A stretch of DNA of 64,000 nucleotides from Paracoccus sp. M683 (GCF_007096355.1 NZ_VKDF01000002.1:248001-312000); one strand, 5' to 3'; positions 9,709 through 18,897 are shown, counted from the stretch's first letter. The notes: generated by a model from the sequence alone, not told the origin. Numbers and translations are program-made.

Positions 9709-11287
9709 GATTGTGTGGCTGCCGGCCACCCTTATCGGTCGGTCGTGCGGGATCGGCCGTCTCGGTCTCTGGCATCCGAAAGCGGACCAGCTGGCGGCCG
9801 CCTGACAGGGCCCTGACGGACCATGACAGCATACCGCCAGCCGGGGCCGCGACCGCACCATTGCTGCGGCTTGCGTCATCCCGACCGGACAGGCGGTCAC
9901 AAAGCGCGGTGAAGCCGGCCCCGGCCGCGACCTGTCCCCGCCAATCCTCGATCGCGTCGGTCACCGACCCGCTTTTGCCACCCCAAAGCTCCTCATAGGC
10001 CTTGTTGCACAGCAGGAATTGCCCATTCGCGCCAAACACCACCAGCGCATCGTCAATTCCGTCCAGCACCAGCGCGCCCAGATTCAGGTCGGCCCTGAAT
10101 TTGCGCGTCAACGAGATTTCAGAGGTGATGTCTTCCAGCAGAAAGGCGACAGCGCCATCGGGATGGGGCCTGCCGGTAACCCGATAGGTCTGGCCGCCCG
10201 GCAGTGACCATGTCTCGACATGCCGGCCGGTTGCTGCGGCGCTTTCCAGATTGTTCATCTGCTGGCGCCAGCTGCGGTAATCTTTGGGCTCGGGCACCAT
10301 CCGGGCATCGCGCAGCTTGTCGAGAAAGTCGAACAGCGTCGGACGGGCGATCAGGAAGCCGGCGGAAAGCCCGGTCAGGTCGATCAGCGCCGGATTGAAC
10401 AGTTGCAGGTTCCGGTCACGGTCGAAAATGGCCAGCCCGGTCGGCAGATCCGCAAAGGTTTTCGTCAGGGTCTGCACGAATTCGCGCAGGCCACGTTCGG
10501 CCCGGACGGCGGCATCGGCGGGCAGGGCAAAGAACATCGTCTGATTGCCCGAGCGATGCGCATGGCAGTCGAACCACAGCACCGAACCGCGCGATTCCAG
10601 CTGCGCCCGGCGCGACAGGCGCGAGGTGCCACCGGGCAGGCTGGGCAGATCCAGCAGACGCGGCAAGGGCCAGCTCAGCTCGCCCTCGGCAATTTCATCC
10701 GCGCGGGTCAGATAGGCGGCGTTGGCCCAGGTGACGTTGCCCTGACCGTCCTGCCGCCAGGCCAGCATCGGTGTATGGTTCATCGAGCTTCGCAGCAGCT
10801 CCAGCTCTTGTTCCATGGCCAGCAGGGTCAGGGAATCAACCATGATGCCTGCGTTTTCCGCCATAGGGTCGTTGATCGTGACCCGGACGGTGTTTGCAGA
10901 AATATCCTCGATCACCAGCCGCATGGCCGCAACGCCGCTGCCGGTTTCACCCGCCACCTCGATTCGGCCCTGTGCCGGCAGGTCGGGCAAGCGCTGCGGC
11001 AGGTCGGGGAAATGCCGTTCAAGCCAGGCAGTCAGGCGTATCAGGTCAAGCGCCTCGTCACTGATCGCGCCCATCAGGTTTTTCGCAGGTCCGGTCGCAT
11101 CGACCAGATTATTCCCGCGAAACAAGAAGATAATCGGCTCTGGCCCCGCGATCAGCTGTGCCTGGGCCCTGAATGACGTCAGCCCGGAATTGCGCCGATC
11201 CAGCCACCTGATCGCAAGCAGCGCCAGGATCACGGAAATTGTGCCGGCCGGAAGGGCCACCAACAGGATTGTCAGGCTATGGGTCAT
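9689..11287 (-). CDS. membrane-anchored PAS-domain protein without kinase domain
   Basis: A 532-residue protein with one N-terminal transmembrane helix (about residues 5-27). Several PAS-like segments follow: one around 150-260 (S-M-N-H-T-P-M-L-A-W), one around 275-390 (L-P-T-G-L-A-I-F-D-R-D) and one around 400-500 (G-A-L-V-L-D-G-I-D-D-A-L-V-V-F). It ends without any HisKA dimerisation helix, ATPase domain, GGDEF or other output domain, so how it signals is unknown. It starts 49 bases after the regB stop on the same strand and is probably co-transcribed with regB, which suggests a link to redox sensing. The ligand cannot be predicted from sequence. It could be a degenerate sensor kinase that has lost its catalytic half. 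Confidence 0.75.
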   Translation of the reverse strand: MTHSLTILLVALPAGTISVILALLAIRWLDRRNSGLTSFRAQAQLIAGPEPIIFLFRGNNLVDATGPAKNLMGAISDEALDLIRLTAWLERHFPDLPQRLPDLPAQGRIEVAGETGSGVAAMRLVIEDISANTVRVTINDPMAENAGIMVDSLTLLAMEQELELLRSSMNHTPMLAWRQDGQGNVTWANAAYLTRADEIAEGELSWPLPRLLDLPSLPGGTSRLSRRAQLESRGSVLWFDCHAHRSGNQTMFFALPADAAVRAERGLREFVQTLTKTFADLPTGLAIFDRDRNLQLFNPALIDLTGLSAGFLIARPTLFDFLDKLRDARMVPEPKDYRSWRQQMNNLESAAATGRHVETWSLPGGQTYRVTGRPHPDGAVAFLLEDITSEISLTRKFRADLNLGALVLDGIDDALVVFGANGQFLLCNKAYEELWGGKSGSVTDAIEDWRGQVAAGAGFTALCDRLSGRDDASRSNGAVAAPAGGMLSWSVRALSGGRQLVRFRMPETETADPARPTDKGGRQPHNQKAVGA

Positions 11288-11336
11288 TCAGGCCGCAATA
11301 AGAAACGAACTCACATAATTGCTACGCTATTCAAAC

Positions 11337-12704
11337 TTAAGATTTGGTTAAAGACTCCATGTCCAGACCGCTTTGGCTGGGGTTTTTTCCAAGTGGGCGC
11401 CGGGAATTGGCGGCGATACGGTCCAACGGCCATGAAACCCGGACAACCGCGCCCGGCCCGCCATTGGAAAAGTCCAATGCCGCGCCCGAACGTTCCAACA
11501 GCGTCTTGGCGATGAACAGGCCCAGACCCATGCCTTCATATCCTGGCCGCTGCGCCTGGTTGCGGCGGGGTGTTGGATAGGGATCACCCAAACGCGCCAG
11601 CAGTGCCGGCGGATAGCCCGGCCCGTCATCACTGATCGTGATTGTCAGAGTGTTGCGGTCGGTCATCGCCTCGATCAGCACCCGCTGGCGGGCAAAGTCG
11701 ACGGCATTCTGGATCAGGTTGCGAAGCGCGTGGATCACGCCCGGATCACGGCGAATATCGGGGCCCTCGGCGGTGATCAGAACCTGTGGACCGCGACTGG
11801 CGTGCAGGCCGGCGGCCTCTTCCAGAACCACGTGCAGGGGGGCGCTGTGCAGCAGAAGATCATCCTTGCCGGCCTGGCCCATGGCGCGCAGGATCTGGCC
11901 ACATCGGTCCGCGGAACGTCGCAGCTCGGCCAGATCGCCGCCAAGGTCGGGGCGGTCGGCCAGTTCGTCCGCCAGTTCGCCCGCGATCAGCTTGATCGTG
12001 GCCAGCGGCGTGCCCAGCTCATGCGCGGTCGCCGCGACCACGCCGCCCAGATGCTGAAGCCGCTGCTCCCGTGCCAGCGCCATCTGGGTCGAGAACAGCG
12101 CGCTGGAGGTCGCCGACAGTTCTGCCGTCACACGATGGGAATAGGCCGCGAAAAACACCACACCGATGATGATCGCGACCCAATGACCAAGCGCCAGCAG
12201 CGGGCGAATGTCCAGCAACCGTCCATCGGCCATGCGCAGCGGCAGGGCGAACCAGAAGGCGAAGGACACCAGCAGGATCGTGGCGGCGCCAATCGCGGCC
12301 GTCTGGCGCTTGGGCAGCGCCGTTGCGGCAATGGTCACCGGCGCAAGCACCAGCAGCGCGAAAGGATTGGCCGGCCCCCCTGTCAGCCACAGCAGCAGTG
12401 CGATTTGCAGCATGTCAAAGCCCAGCTGCGCAGCCGCCCGATCATAGGACACGCGCAGCGCCGGCCCGACCAGCAGCCAGATGTTCAGCAACGCTGACGC
12501 CCCGATCAACGCCAATGCCGGCCAGATCGCAAAGCGCAGCCCGATCGACCAGGCCACGATCACCGCCGCCATCTGCCCGCCGATCGCCGCCCAACGCAGC
12601 ATGACCAGCGTGCGCAAGCGTATCGGCTCTGCCCGGTCGGGGCCAGCGGGCCGCCCCGACGCATCGTAATCTCGCGAGATCGGCAATTCCGCCCCATATT
12701 CCAT
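11337..12704 (-). CDS. regB: redox-sensing sensor histidine kinase RegB/PrrB/ActS
   Basis: The inner-membrane kinase of the global redox two-component system that phosphorylates RegA. In the 455 residues, about six membrane segments fill residues 33-195. The quinone-binding heptapeptide G-G-P-A-N-P-F, diagnostic for RegB, is at 109-115. The H-box has the phospho-accepting His228 in A-H-E-L-G-T-P-L. The redox-active cysteine conserved in RegB is Cys268. The ATPase has an N-box (L-R-N-L-I-Q-N-A) and a G-box (D-D-G-P-G-Y). It is divergent from senC with 75 bp between, the standard arrangement for this cluster. Known targets in relatives include respiration, photosynthesis, nitrogen and carbon fixation genes. 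Confidence 0.93.
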   Translation of the reverse strand: MEYGAELPISRDYDASGRPAGPDRAEPIRLRTLVMLRWAAIGGQMAAVIVAWSIGLRFAIWPALALIGASALLNIWLLVGPALRVSYDRAAAQLGFDMLQIALLLWLTGGPANPFALLVLAPVTIAATALPKRQTAAIGAATILLVSFAFWFALPLRMADGRLLDIRPLLALGHWVAIIIGVVFFAAYSHRVTAELSATSSALFSTQMALAREQRLQHLGGVVAATAHELGTPLATIKLIAGELADELADRPDLGGDLAELRRSADRCGQILRAMGQAGKDDLLLHSAPLHVVLEEAAGLHASRGPQVLITAEGPDIRRDPGVIHALRNLIQNAVDFARQRVLIEAMTDRNTLTITISDDGPGYPPALLARLGDPYPTPRRNQAQRPGYEGMGLGLFIAKTLLERSGAALDFSNGGPGAVVRVSWPLDRIAANSRRPLGKNPSQSGLDMESLTKS

Positions 12705-12779
12705 AATACAGCGCCTTGATAACCGCCGCAGGATAGGCGATCAATGCGGGCATTTTGAAAGCGAGAGGATGATGGCGCG

Positions 12780-13412
12780 ATGAAAATCGACCGGAAAGTG
12801 CTTATTGCAGGAACAGCGGTGGCGGTTCTCGCGTTGGTCGCTGGTGGCTGGTGGATGTCGCGCGTTGATGCGGAAAACGCCTTCGCCCAGTGCCAGAAAT
12901 CCGTCGTTTCCGGCGGGATGGAGATGTTCGGCGCCGAATTTACCCTGACCAATGGCACCGGGCAGCGGGTGACGGACAAGGACGTGTTTACTAAACCATC
13001 GCTTTTGTATTTCGGTTATACCTTCTGCCCCGATGTCTGCCCGATGGACAGTGCGCGAAATGCCGATGCCGCTGCGCTTCTGAAAGATCGCGGACTGGAT
13101 GTGCAGACCGTTTTCATTACCGTCGACCCCGCGCGTGATACATCAGATGTTGTCGATGGTTTTACGCGGCAATTCTCGGATGAGATGATTGGCCTGACAG
13201 GCACCCAGCAAGAGGTGGACGCTGTTTCAAAGGGATGGCGCAATTACTACAAGCTGCAAAATCAGGAAGATAAGGAATATTATCTCGTAGACCATATGAC
13301 CAACACTTATCTGGTATTGCCTGAAAACGGCACGGTCGAGTTCTTTGGGCGCGATGTATCCCCCGAGGAAATGGCAGACCGGACAGGCTGTTTCGTCGAG
13401 GCGGCGGCTTAG
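12780..13412 (+). CDS. senC: SCO1/SenC/PrrC copper-binding thioredoxin-fold protein
   Basis: A 210-residue membrane-anchored protein with an N-terminal helix at about residues 7-25 and a thioredoxin-like domain facing the periplasm. The copper ligands of the SCO family are all present: Cys83 and Cys87 in F-C-P-D-V-C-P, and His172 in D-H-M-T-N-T. SCO proteins deliver copper to the CuA or CuB site of cytochrome oxidases; PrrC/SenC also influences RegB signalling in Rhodobacter. The gene sits between regB and regA, as in Rhodobacter. The ATG at 12780 overlaps the end of GATGGCGCGATG; no better start is seen. Confidence 0.92.
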   Translation: MKIDRKVLIAGTAVAVLALVAGGWWMSRVDAENAFAQCQKSVVSGGMEMFGAEFTLTNGTGQRVTDKDVFTKPSLLYFGYTFCPDVCPMDSARNADAAALLKDRGLDVQTVFITVDPARDTSDVVDGFTRQFSDEMIGLTGTQQEVDAVSKGWRNYYKLQNQEDKEYYLVDHMTNTYLVLPENGTVEFFGRDVSPEEMADRTGCFVEAAA

Positions 13413-13437
13413 GCCGGCCCCGGCAAGGAGCGATGTC

Positions 13438-13992
13438 GTGATGGACGATCTGCGGGAAAAGATTGGCGATGATCCATCGCTGCTATTGGTTGACGATGAT
13501 GAGAATTTCGTCAATCGACTGGCCCGAGCCATGGAAAAGCGGGGTTTCCGACCGACCAGCACGCGCAGCGTAGCCGAGGCGATGCAGGCGATCAGGGTCT
13601 CGCCCCCCGCATATGCCGTTATTGATTTACGCCTTGATGACGGCAGCGGGTTGGATGTTGTCGAAGCCCTGCGTGAGGCCCGCGAAGATTCGCGGATTAT
13701 TGTTCTTACCGGATATGGGGCAATCGCCACGGCTGTCGCGGCGGTGAAAATGGGCGCGACCGACTATCTTTCAAAACCGGCTGACGCAACGGAAGTTACT
13801 GCCGCATTGCTTTCTGTCGGCGAAGTTTTGCCGCCGCCGCCGCAGAACCCGATGTCGGCGGACAGGGTAAGATGGGAACATATTCAGCGCGTTTACGAAC
13901 AATGTGATCGGAATATAAGCGAAACCGCCCGCAGGCTTCACATGCATCGCCGGACGCTTCAGCGGATTCTTGCCAAAAGAGAACCCCGATAA
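13438..13992 (+). CDS. regA: redox response regulator RegA/PrrA/ActR
   Basis: A response regulator of 184 residues: receiver domain (about 14-125) joined by a proline-rich linker (P-P-P-P-Q-N-P) to a Fis-type helix-turn-helix (N-I-S-E-T-A-R-R-L). With the GTG start the phospho-acceptor is Asp63 in A-V-I-D-L-R-L, and Thr91 and Lys113 complete the active site. The GTG at 13438 is preferred because AAGGAG lies 7 bases upstream and because the protein then has the family length of 184; the adjacent ATG at 13441 is the alternative. The sequence from V-L-T-G-Y-G onward is nearly identical to known PrrA/RegA. It binds DNA of redox-controlled promoters when phosphorylated by RegB. Confidence 0.93.
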   Translation: MMDDLREKIGDDPSLLLVDDDENFVNRLARAMEKRGFRPTSTRSVAEAMQAIRVSPPAYAVIDLRLDDGSGLDVVEALREAREDSRIIVLTGYGAIATAVAAVKMGATDYLSKPADATEVTAALLSVGEVLPPPPQNPMSADRVRWEHIQRVYEQCDRNISETARRLHMHRRTLQRILAKREPR

Positions 13993-14056
13993 ATAAGATA
14001 TGAAGCTAAAGAGACTTATGTTACGTTGAATATATGGTGGGTGGAATAAGAATAGA

Positions 14057-14380
14057 ATGGACGACGAAATGACCATAAACTTCGATAAGATGACCCTGAA
14101 AGAGATGAGAGATCTTCAGGGCAAGCTCGACAGGGCGATCAATTCCTATGAGGATCGCAAACGTCGCGAGGCAATCGCCGCGGTCGAGACGATGGCGCGC
14201 GAACACGGGTTCAGCCTGAATGAACTGACCGGCGGCAAGACCCGTCGGGCGGGAACCGTGCCGCCGAAATACTCGAACCCGGCGGATCCGACGATGACCT
14301 GGACCGGCCGTGGCCGCAAGCCGCGTTGGGTGCAAGAAAGCCTTGAGCGTGGAAAGTCCTTGGACGATCTGCTGATCTGA
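14057..14380 (+). CDS. hvrA: HvrA-type H-NS family nucleoid regulator
   Basis: A 107-residue H-NS-like protein. The N-terminal coiled-coil (about residues 10-55, rich in K/E/R) serves for oligomerisation. The C-terminal DNA-binding hook reads T-W-T-G-R-G-R-K-P-R-W at about 82-92, the H-NS signature with the extra Arg-Lys of alphaproteobacterial members. The gene follows regA directly, as in Rhodobacter capsulatus where HvrA trans-activates light- and redox-controlled genes (Spb in R. sphaeroides). Its role here is inferred from that position. The ATG at 14057 has only a weak purine-rich site; the ATG at 14069 is possible. Confidence 0.88.
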   Translation: MDDEMTINFDKMTLKEMRDLQGKLDRAINSYEDRKRREAIAAVETMAREHGFSLNELTGGKTRRAGTVPPKYSNPADPTMTWTGRGRKPRWVQESLERGKSLDDLLI

Positions 14381-14427
14381 AAGGCTTGGCGGGCTGCGTT
14401 GTCAGGACCGACGTAGCCCTTGCCTTT
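14380..14427. terminator. hairpin between convergent hvrA and HD gene
   Basis: AAAGGC at 14380-14385 pairs with GCCTTT at 14422-14427. Inside that, GGGCTGCGT at 14391-14399 pairs with ACGTAGCCC at 14411-14419 (one G-T pair). The T-runs on either side are short, so it would be a weak bidirectional terminator. Confidence 0.5.
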
Positions 14428-15050
14428 CACCTTTTCACGCAATCCAGCGCCGAAATCAGCTGGGCGTGGCGTGCAAGCATGTCGCCGCGGACCTGTGATG
14501 GTGGCCGAGGTTCTATCGTCAGGCTGGCAAAGCTGCTGTCTGGCAGTGGCTTGAACTGTCGGTTTGCCTCGGATTCCGAAAATCCGGCGATTTGAACGGC
14601 TTCCAGCCAGGCAGAGATTCGGTCGGCGCGCTTGATCAGGTGTTTGATCGGTGCAGGCAGAACGGCAGGCAGGCCGAACCGTCGATGAATTGCCTCGGCA
14701 AGCAGGGCATCCATTTTTCCGTATTCCTGCCCCAGGGCAGATTTCACCGGCGAAATCATGTCGCCGATGACATATTCGGGCGCGTCATGGAGCAGCGCGG
14801 CCAATTGCCAGCGCGGCTCGGGCTGAGGCGCCAGTTTCGTGAAGATCTGTTCCACCAGCAACGAATGTTCGGCCACGGAATAGGGCCAATCGCCGCGCGT
14901 CTGGCCATTCCAGCGTGCGACGAAGGCAAGCCCATGGGCGATGTCCTCGATCTCGATATCGACCGGCGTGGGATCCAGCAGATCCAGCCGGCGGCCCGAC
15001 AGCATCCGCTGCCAGGCGCGCTTGGGCGATGATCCGGTGCGGGGCGGCAT
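14427..15050 (-). CDS. HD-domain phosphohydrolase (YfbR-like)
   Basis: A 207-residue HD-superfamily hydrolase. Metal ligands are visible as His62 (V-A-E-H-S-L), the His88-Asp89 pair in L-L-H-D-A-P-E-Y, and Asp97 in I-G-D-M. The pattern H...HD...D with H-D-A-P-E matches the YfbR/YpgQ-like group, whose members dephosphorylate nucleotides such as dNMPs. The substrate here is unknown. The ATG at 15050 is taken as the start because upstream sequence overlaps secB and is unlike the family. It begins 20 bases after the secB stop and probably shares its transcript. Confidence 0.8.
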   Translation of the reverse strand: MPPRTGSSPKRAWQRMLSGRRLDLLDPTPVDIEIEDIAHGLAFVARWNGQTRGDWPYSVAEHSLLVEQIFTKLAPQPEPRWQLAALLHDAPEYVIGDMISPVKSALGQEYGKMDALLAEAIHRRFGLPAVLPAPIKHLIKRADRISAWLEAVQIAGFSESEANRQFKPLPDSSFASLTIEPRPPSQVRGDMLARHAQLISALDCVKR

Positions 15051-15070
15051 GGGCCGTTCGCCTGCCGCGA

Positions 15071-15610
15071 TCAGGACAGTTTCTGACCTTCGGTCTGTTG
15101 CTGCTGGGCTTGCGCCTGCGCGCGGCGGGTCAGTTCCTGGCGGTAAAGGGCGACGAAATCCACCGGTTCCATGTTGAACGGCGGGAAACCACCATCGCGC
15201 GTCACGTCCGAGATGATGCGGCGCACAAAGGGGAACATCATGCGCGGGCATTCGATCATCAGGAACGGATGCAGCTGATCCTCGGGGACGCCTTCGATAT
15301 TGAACACCCCGCCATAGTCCAACTCGGCCAGAAACAGCGGCTGCTTGTCCGACCCGTTAACCGAGGTGACCTTGAACTTGGACAGAACCTCATACTGGTT
15401 GTCGGCCCCGCGCTTGCGTGCGTCCAGGCTGACCTGAACACTGATCTCGGGCTGAACCTCGCCCGAGGGCGCGCCTTTTTGCGCCACGATGTTTTCAAAG
15501 GACAGGTCGCGGATGAACTGCGCCAGGATCTGCATTTTCACCGGCTGCTGTGCGGCGGCCTGCGGCTGCTGCGTGGCGGCGGTGCCGTTATTCGTGGTTT
15601 CGTCGGCCAT
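15071..15610 (-). CDS. secB: protein-export chaperone SecB
   Basis: A cytosolic tetrameric chaperone that keeps preproteins unfolded and passes them to SecA. The 179 residues include an Ala/Gln-rich N-terminal extension (about residues 1-24) followed by the SecB core: Q-F-I-R-D-L-S-F-E, then the acidic strand segment around L-A-E-L-D-Y-G-G-V, and the C-terminal C-P-R-M-M-F-P-F-V-R block. The tail is rich in Gln. It is followed by the HD hydrolase gene 20 bases downstream and preceded by fxsA on the same strand with an 81-base gap. Confidence 0.93.
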   Translation of the reverse strand: MADETTNNGTAATQQPQAAAQQPVKMQILAQFIRDLSFENIVAQKGAPSGEVQPEISVQVSLDARKRGADNQYEVLSKFKVTSVNGSDKQPLFLAELDYGGVFNIEGVPEDQLHPFLMIECPRMMFPFVRRIISDVTRDGGFPPFNMEPVDFVALYRQELTRRAQAQAQQQQTEGQKLS

Positions 15611-15691
15611 GACTGTGGCTCCTCATCATCAAGAACGCGGCGGATCGGCGATCCGGTCTGGCCGGGTTTCTAGCAGCAGGACCGGCCGGCC

Positions 15692-16201
15692 TCAATGCTG
15701 CGTCCAGCCGGGCGGCGGACGATTCGTGTTCCGCGGCGGCGCGGGGCTGTCGGAATCGTCCGGCTCGACCACATATTCGGCGTCGATCACGCCATCGTCA
15801 TAGGGCGGGCGATGCGGATCACGCGGGCGGTGTGCACCGATCCCGACATGGGTGACCTGCACCCGCTTGCCCAGCTGCCGCAGCACCAGATTGCGGATCC
15901 CGGGAATCAGCAGAAGCAACCCCATCGTATCGGTGAAGAAACCCGGTGTCAGCAGCAGCATGCCCGCAAAGATGATCATCACCCCATGCGCTATTGGCTG
16001 CGAGGGGTCGCGCAGCTCGGCCGCGCTGCGTTGCAATTCGGCCCATGCCCGGCTGCCCTGGCTGCGCATCAGCGTCGTCCCGATCACGGCGCTAAGAAGA
16101 ACCAGCCCCAGTGTCGGCCACAGCCCGATCAATCCGCCGACCTGAATGAACAGGCCGATCTCGATCAGCGGGATGGCGATGAACAACACGAAAAGCCACA
16201 T
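15692..16201 (-). CDS. fxsA: FxsA family membrane protein
   Basis: A 169-residue inner-membrane protein with hydrophobic segments at about 1-20, 24-42 and 70-100, including the family signature A-G-M-L-L-L-T-P-G-F-F-T-D near residues 77-89. The tail is hydrophilic, proline-rich and probably cytoplasmic. In E. coli, overproduced FxsA relieves exclusion of phage T7 by the F plasmid PifA protein; its normal function is unknown. The ATG at 16201 is chosen because AAGGAG lies 7 bases upstream. It is divergent from the timA gene. Confidence 0.85.
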   Translation of the reverse strand: MWLFVLFIAIPLIEIGLFIQVGGLIGLWPTLGLVLLSAVIGTTLMRSQGSRAWAELQRSAAELRDPSQPIAHGVMIIFAGMLLLTPGFFTDTMGLLLLIPGIRNLVLRQLGKRVQVTHVGIGAHRPRDPHRPPYDDGVIDAEYVVEPDDSDSPAPPRNTNRPPPGWTQH

Positions 16202-16313
16202 GGCATGCTCCTTTACCGGACGACGGAAACTGGACTTGCCGGCACCCACAACCTACATAATGTCACAAGCCGCCGTAACCAACCGGCCTGTCCGAGAATT
16301 GAGGTCGTTCATC

Positions 16314-16970
16314 ATGTCCAACTCGCTGATCCAGCTGCTTGTGCTTGCCGGGATCGCCATTTTCCTGATCCTGCGGCTAAAGAATGTGCTGGGCTCGCGC
16401 GATGGCTACGAGCCACCCAAGGTCGAGGCGCCGCGTGAAGGCCCTCGCCGGTTCGAGGTGATCGAGGGCACCGCCGATCAGGTTGATCACGACATCAACG
16501 ACCATGCCGAATCCGGCAGCCCGGCTGCTCTGGCGCTGGCGCAGATGAAGCGGGCCGAGCCTGATTTTGGCGTTGGCGATTTCCTGTCGGGTGCCAAGGG
16601 CGCGTATGAGATGATCCTGATGGCGTTTGAACGCGGCGATCTGTCCGATGTGCGGCCGTTCCTGGGCGATCAGGTTGCCGAGGCCTTCCAGTCGGTCATC
16701 GACCATCGCAGCCAGCAGGGCCAGACGGTCGAGGCGCAGTTCCTGGGCACCCGTGAAACCGCGCTTGCCGGCGCGACCTTCGACACGGGCACGGGGGAGG
16801 CTGAAATCTCGGTCCGTTTCGTGGGCGAGCTGATTGCTGCGACCCGCGATGCGCAGGGCGAGGTGGTCGAGGGCGACCCCAAGGCGCCGCGCAAGCAGCG
16901 TGATGTCTGGACTTTTGCGCGCCGGATGGGTCAGGACGATCCGAACTGGCAGTTGATCGCGACCGGCTGA
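16314..16970 (+). CDS. timA: Tim44/TimA family membrane adaptor protein
   Basis: A 218-residue protein with one N-terminal membrane helix (about residues 5-20), a charged linker, and a C-terminal Tim44-like domain from about residue 80 (G-D-F-L-S-G-A-K-G-A-Y-E-M-I-L) to the end. The mitochondrial relative docks the import motor on the inner membrane; the bacterial TimA role is not settled. Start at the ATG at 16314, directly before the membrane helix. The stop overlaps the ATG of the Smr gene in TGATG, so the two are coupled. Confidence 0.85.
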   Translation: MSNSLIQLLVLAGIAIFLILRLKNVLGSRDGYEPPKVEAPREGPRRFEVIEGTADQVDHDINDHAESGSPAALALAQMKRAEPDFGVGDFLSGAKGAYEMILMAFERGDLSDVRPFLGDQVAEAFQSVIDHRSQQGQTVEAQFLGTRETALAGATFDTGTGEAEISVRFVGELIAATRDAQGEVVEGDPKAPRKQRDVWTFARRMGQDDPNWQLIATG

Positions 16971-17563
16971 TGGGCCGCAAGCGTGGGCTAAGCACCGAGG
17001 ACCAGGACCTGTGGTCCCGCGTCGCGCGCACCGCGGTGCCGCTGCATCCCGCGCTGAAAAGGCCCACGGCTTCTATGGCGCCGCGCCCTGCCCCCGATCC
17101 GGCGCCGCTGGCTGATCAGCGGTTTCAGCCGACAACCTTCCGGCTTGGCCAGACAGCGAAACCTGTTGCCGGCAGCGGCCCGGCCTCGTTCCCCGCTTCG
17201 CCGGCAGAGCGTCTGGCCCAGCACCCGCTGCGAATGGATCACAAGACCCACCGCCGCATGCGGCAGGGCAAGCTGCGCCCCGAGGCGCGGCTGGATCTGC
17301 ATGGCATGACGCTTGCCACGGCTCATCCCGAACTGATCGCCTTTGTGCTGTCGGCCCATGCGGCGGGCAAGCGCCTGGTGCTGATCATCACCGGAAAGGG
17401 GCGGGGCGATCATGGCCCGCTGCCCACGCGGCCCGGCGCGCTGCGCCACCAGGTGCCCATCTGGCTGCACCACCAGCCGCTTGCGGGGCTGGTCCAGCAG
17501 GTCACTGCCGCCCATCTGCGCCACGGTGGCGAGGGTGCCTATTACGTCTATCTGCGCCGCTAA
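16970..17563 (+). CDS. Smr (small MutS-related) domain protein
   Basis: A 197-residue protein: a proline-rich, low-complexity N-terminal half (about 1-95) and a C-terminal Smr domain beginning L-D-L-H-G-M-T at about residue 105, with L-I-I-T-G-K-G-R near 140. Smr domains are associated with nicking or RNA-cleaving nuclease activity; the T-G-K-G form is typical of stand-alone bacterial Smr proteins. It starts inside the timA stop codon (TGATG). No partner beyond timA is evident, and the biological role is unknown. Confidence 0.85.
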   Translation: MGRKRGLSTEDQDLWSRVARTAVPLHPALKRPTASMAPRPAPDPAPLADQRFQPTTFRLGQTAKPVAGSGPASFPASPAERLAQHPLRMDHKTHRRMRQGKLRPEARLDLHGMTLATAHPELIAFVLSAHAAGKRLVLIITGKGRGDHGPLPTRPGALRHQVPIWLHHQPLAGLVQQVTAAHLRHGGEGAYYVYLRR

Positions 17564-17695
17564 AGGCCACGCCGGCGCGGCCCGACCAAAAAGCCACAGC
17601 CTGCTGGCCGCAGCCGTGCTTTTGCTGGACGCAGGCGGGGCTTCACGCTAATCTGATGAGAATACGGGGCAAAAGACCCCGGAAGAGAGGCAGAT

Positions 17696-18880
17696 ATGGC
17701 AATACCCGAGCGGTTCTCGAACCTGCCGGATTATGCGTTTCCGCGCCTGCGGAAGCTGTTGTCGGGGATAGAGCCCGGCGGCGAGCCGGTGGTGATGACC
17801 ATTGGCGAGCCACGCCATGCCATGCCCGGCTTTGTGGCGCAGGTGATGGCCGACCATATCGCGGAATTTGCGAAATACCCCGTAAACGAGGGGACGCCCG
17901 GTCTGCTGAGCGCCATCAGCGGTTGGCTGTCCCGCCGCTATGGGCTTGATGTGGCGTCCGATCGGATCATGGCGCTTAATGGCACGCGCGAGGGGCTGTT
18001 CAACGCGGCGCTGGCGCTGTGCCCGGAACAGAAAAACGGCCAGCGCCCCGCGATCCTGATGCCGAACCCGTTCTATCAGGTCTATGCGGTCGCGGCGGCT
18101 GCCGTGCAGGCTGATCCGATCTATGTGCCGGCGACCGAGGCGACGGGCGATCTGCCCGACTATGCCGCGCTGCCCGCCGATCTGCTGGATCGCACCGCGA
18201 TTGCCTATATCTGTTCGCCCGCCAATCCGCAGGGCGCGGTGGCCGATCGCGACTATCTTGAACGGCTGATCCTGCTGGCCGAGAAGCATGATTTCCTGAT
18301 TTTCTCGGACGAATGCTATTCGGAAATCTACCGCGATACCCCTCCGCCCGGCGCGCTTGTTGTTGCGACCGAGATGGGGCAGGCGGATCGGGTGGTCATC
18401 TTCAACTCGCTCAGCAAGCGGTCGAACCTGCCGGGGTTGCGTTCCGGCTTTGCCGCTGGCAGCGCCGCCAATATCGCCCAGATCCGCAAGCTGCGCAGTT
18501 TCGCCGGGGCGCCCTTGTCCCTGCCCGCGCAGCGCGTCAGCGAGGCCGCCTGGCGGGACGAGGAACATGTCGCCGCAAGCCTGGCGCAATATCAGGAAAA
18601 ATACGCCATTGCCGACCGGGTGCTGGGCAATGTGCCGGGTTATCGCGGGCCGCAGGGCGGGTTTTTCCTGTGGTTGCCCGTCGAGGATGGCGAGGCAGCG
18701 GCGGTCAAGCTGTGGACCGAGGCGGGCATTCAGGTGCTGCCCGGTGCCTATCTGTCGCGTGATGTGGGCGGGCAGAATCCGGGCGCCGGCTTTGTCCGCG
18801 TGGCGCTGGTCGGGCCGGCGGATGAAACAGAAACAGCACTGACGCGGCTGAAGGCCGTGATTTATGACAAGAACGAGTGA
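17696..18880 (+). CDS. class I/II pyridoxal-phosphate aminotransferase, DapC-like
   Basis: A 394-residue fold-type I aminotransferase. The PLP-binding lysine is Lys241 in [14 protein letters not shown]. The D-E-C-Y-S-E-I-Y segment near residue 207 binds the PLP ring nitrogen, and S-P-A-N-P-Q-G is the usual N-P-x-G motif. The S-L-S-K-R-S-N motif and length match the group containing alphaproteobacterial succinyldiaminopimelate transaminase (DapC), so a lysine/diaminopimelate role is plausible but not proven; dapB lies 40 kb away in this window. The upstream site is AGAGAGG before the ATG. It ends 17 bases before ftsK. Confidence 0.82.
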   Translation: MAIPERFSNLPDYAFPRLRKLLSGIEPGGEPVVMTIGEPRHAMPGFVAQVMADHIAEFAKYPVNEGTPGLLSAISGWLSRRYGLDVASDRIMALNGTREGLFNAALALCPEQKNGQRPAILMPNPFYQVYAVAAAAVQADPIYVPATEATGDLPDYAALPADLLDRTAIAYICSPANPQGAVADRDYLERLILLAEKHDFLIFSDECYSEIYRDTPPPGALVVATEMGQADRVVIFNSLSKRSNLPGLRSGFAAGSAANIAQIRKLRSFAGAPLSLPAQRVSEAAWRDEEHVAASLAQYQEKYAIADRVLGNVPGYRGPQGGFFLWLPVEDGEAAAVKLWTEAGIQVLPGAYLSRDVGGQNPGAGFVRVALVGPADETETALTRLKAVIYDKNE

Positions 18881-18897
18881 CGGCGAGGGATAAGGGT

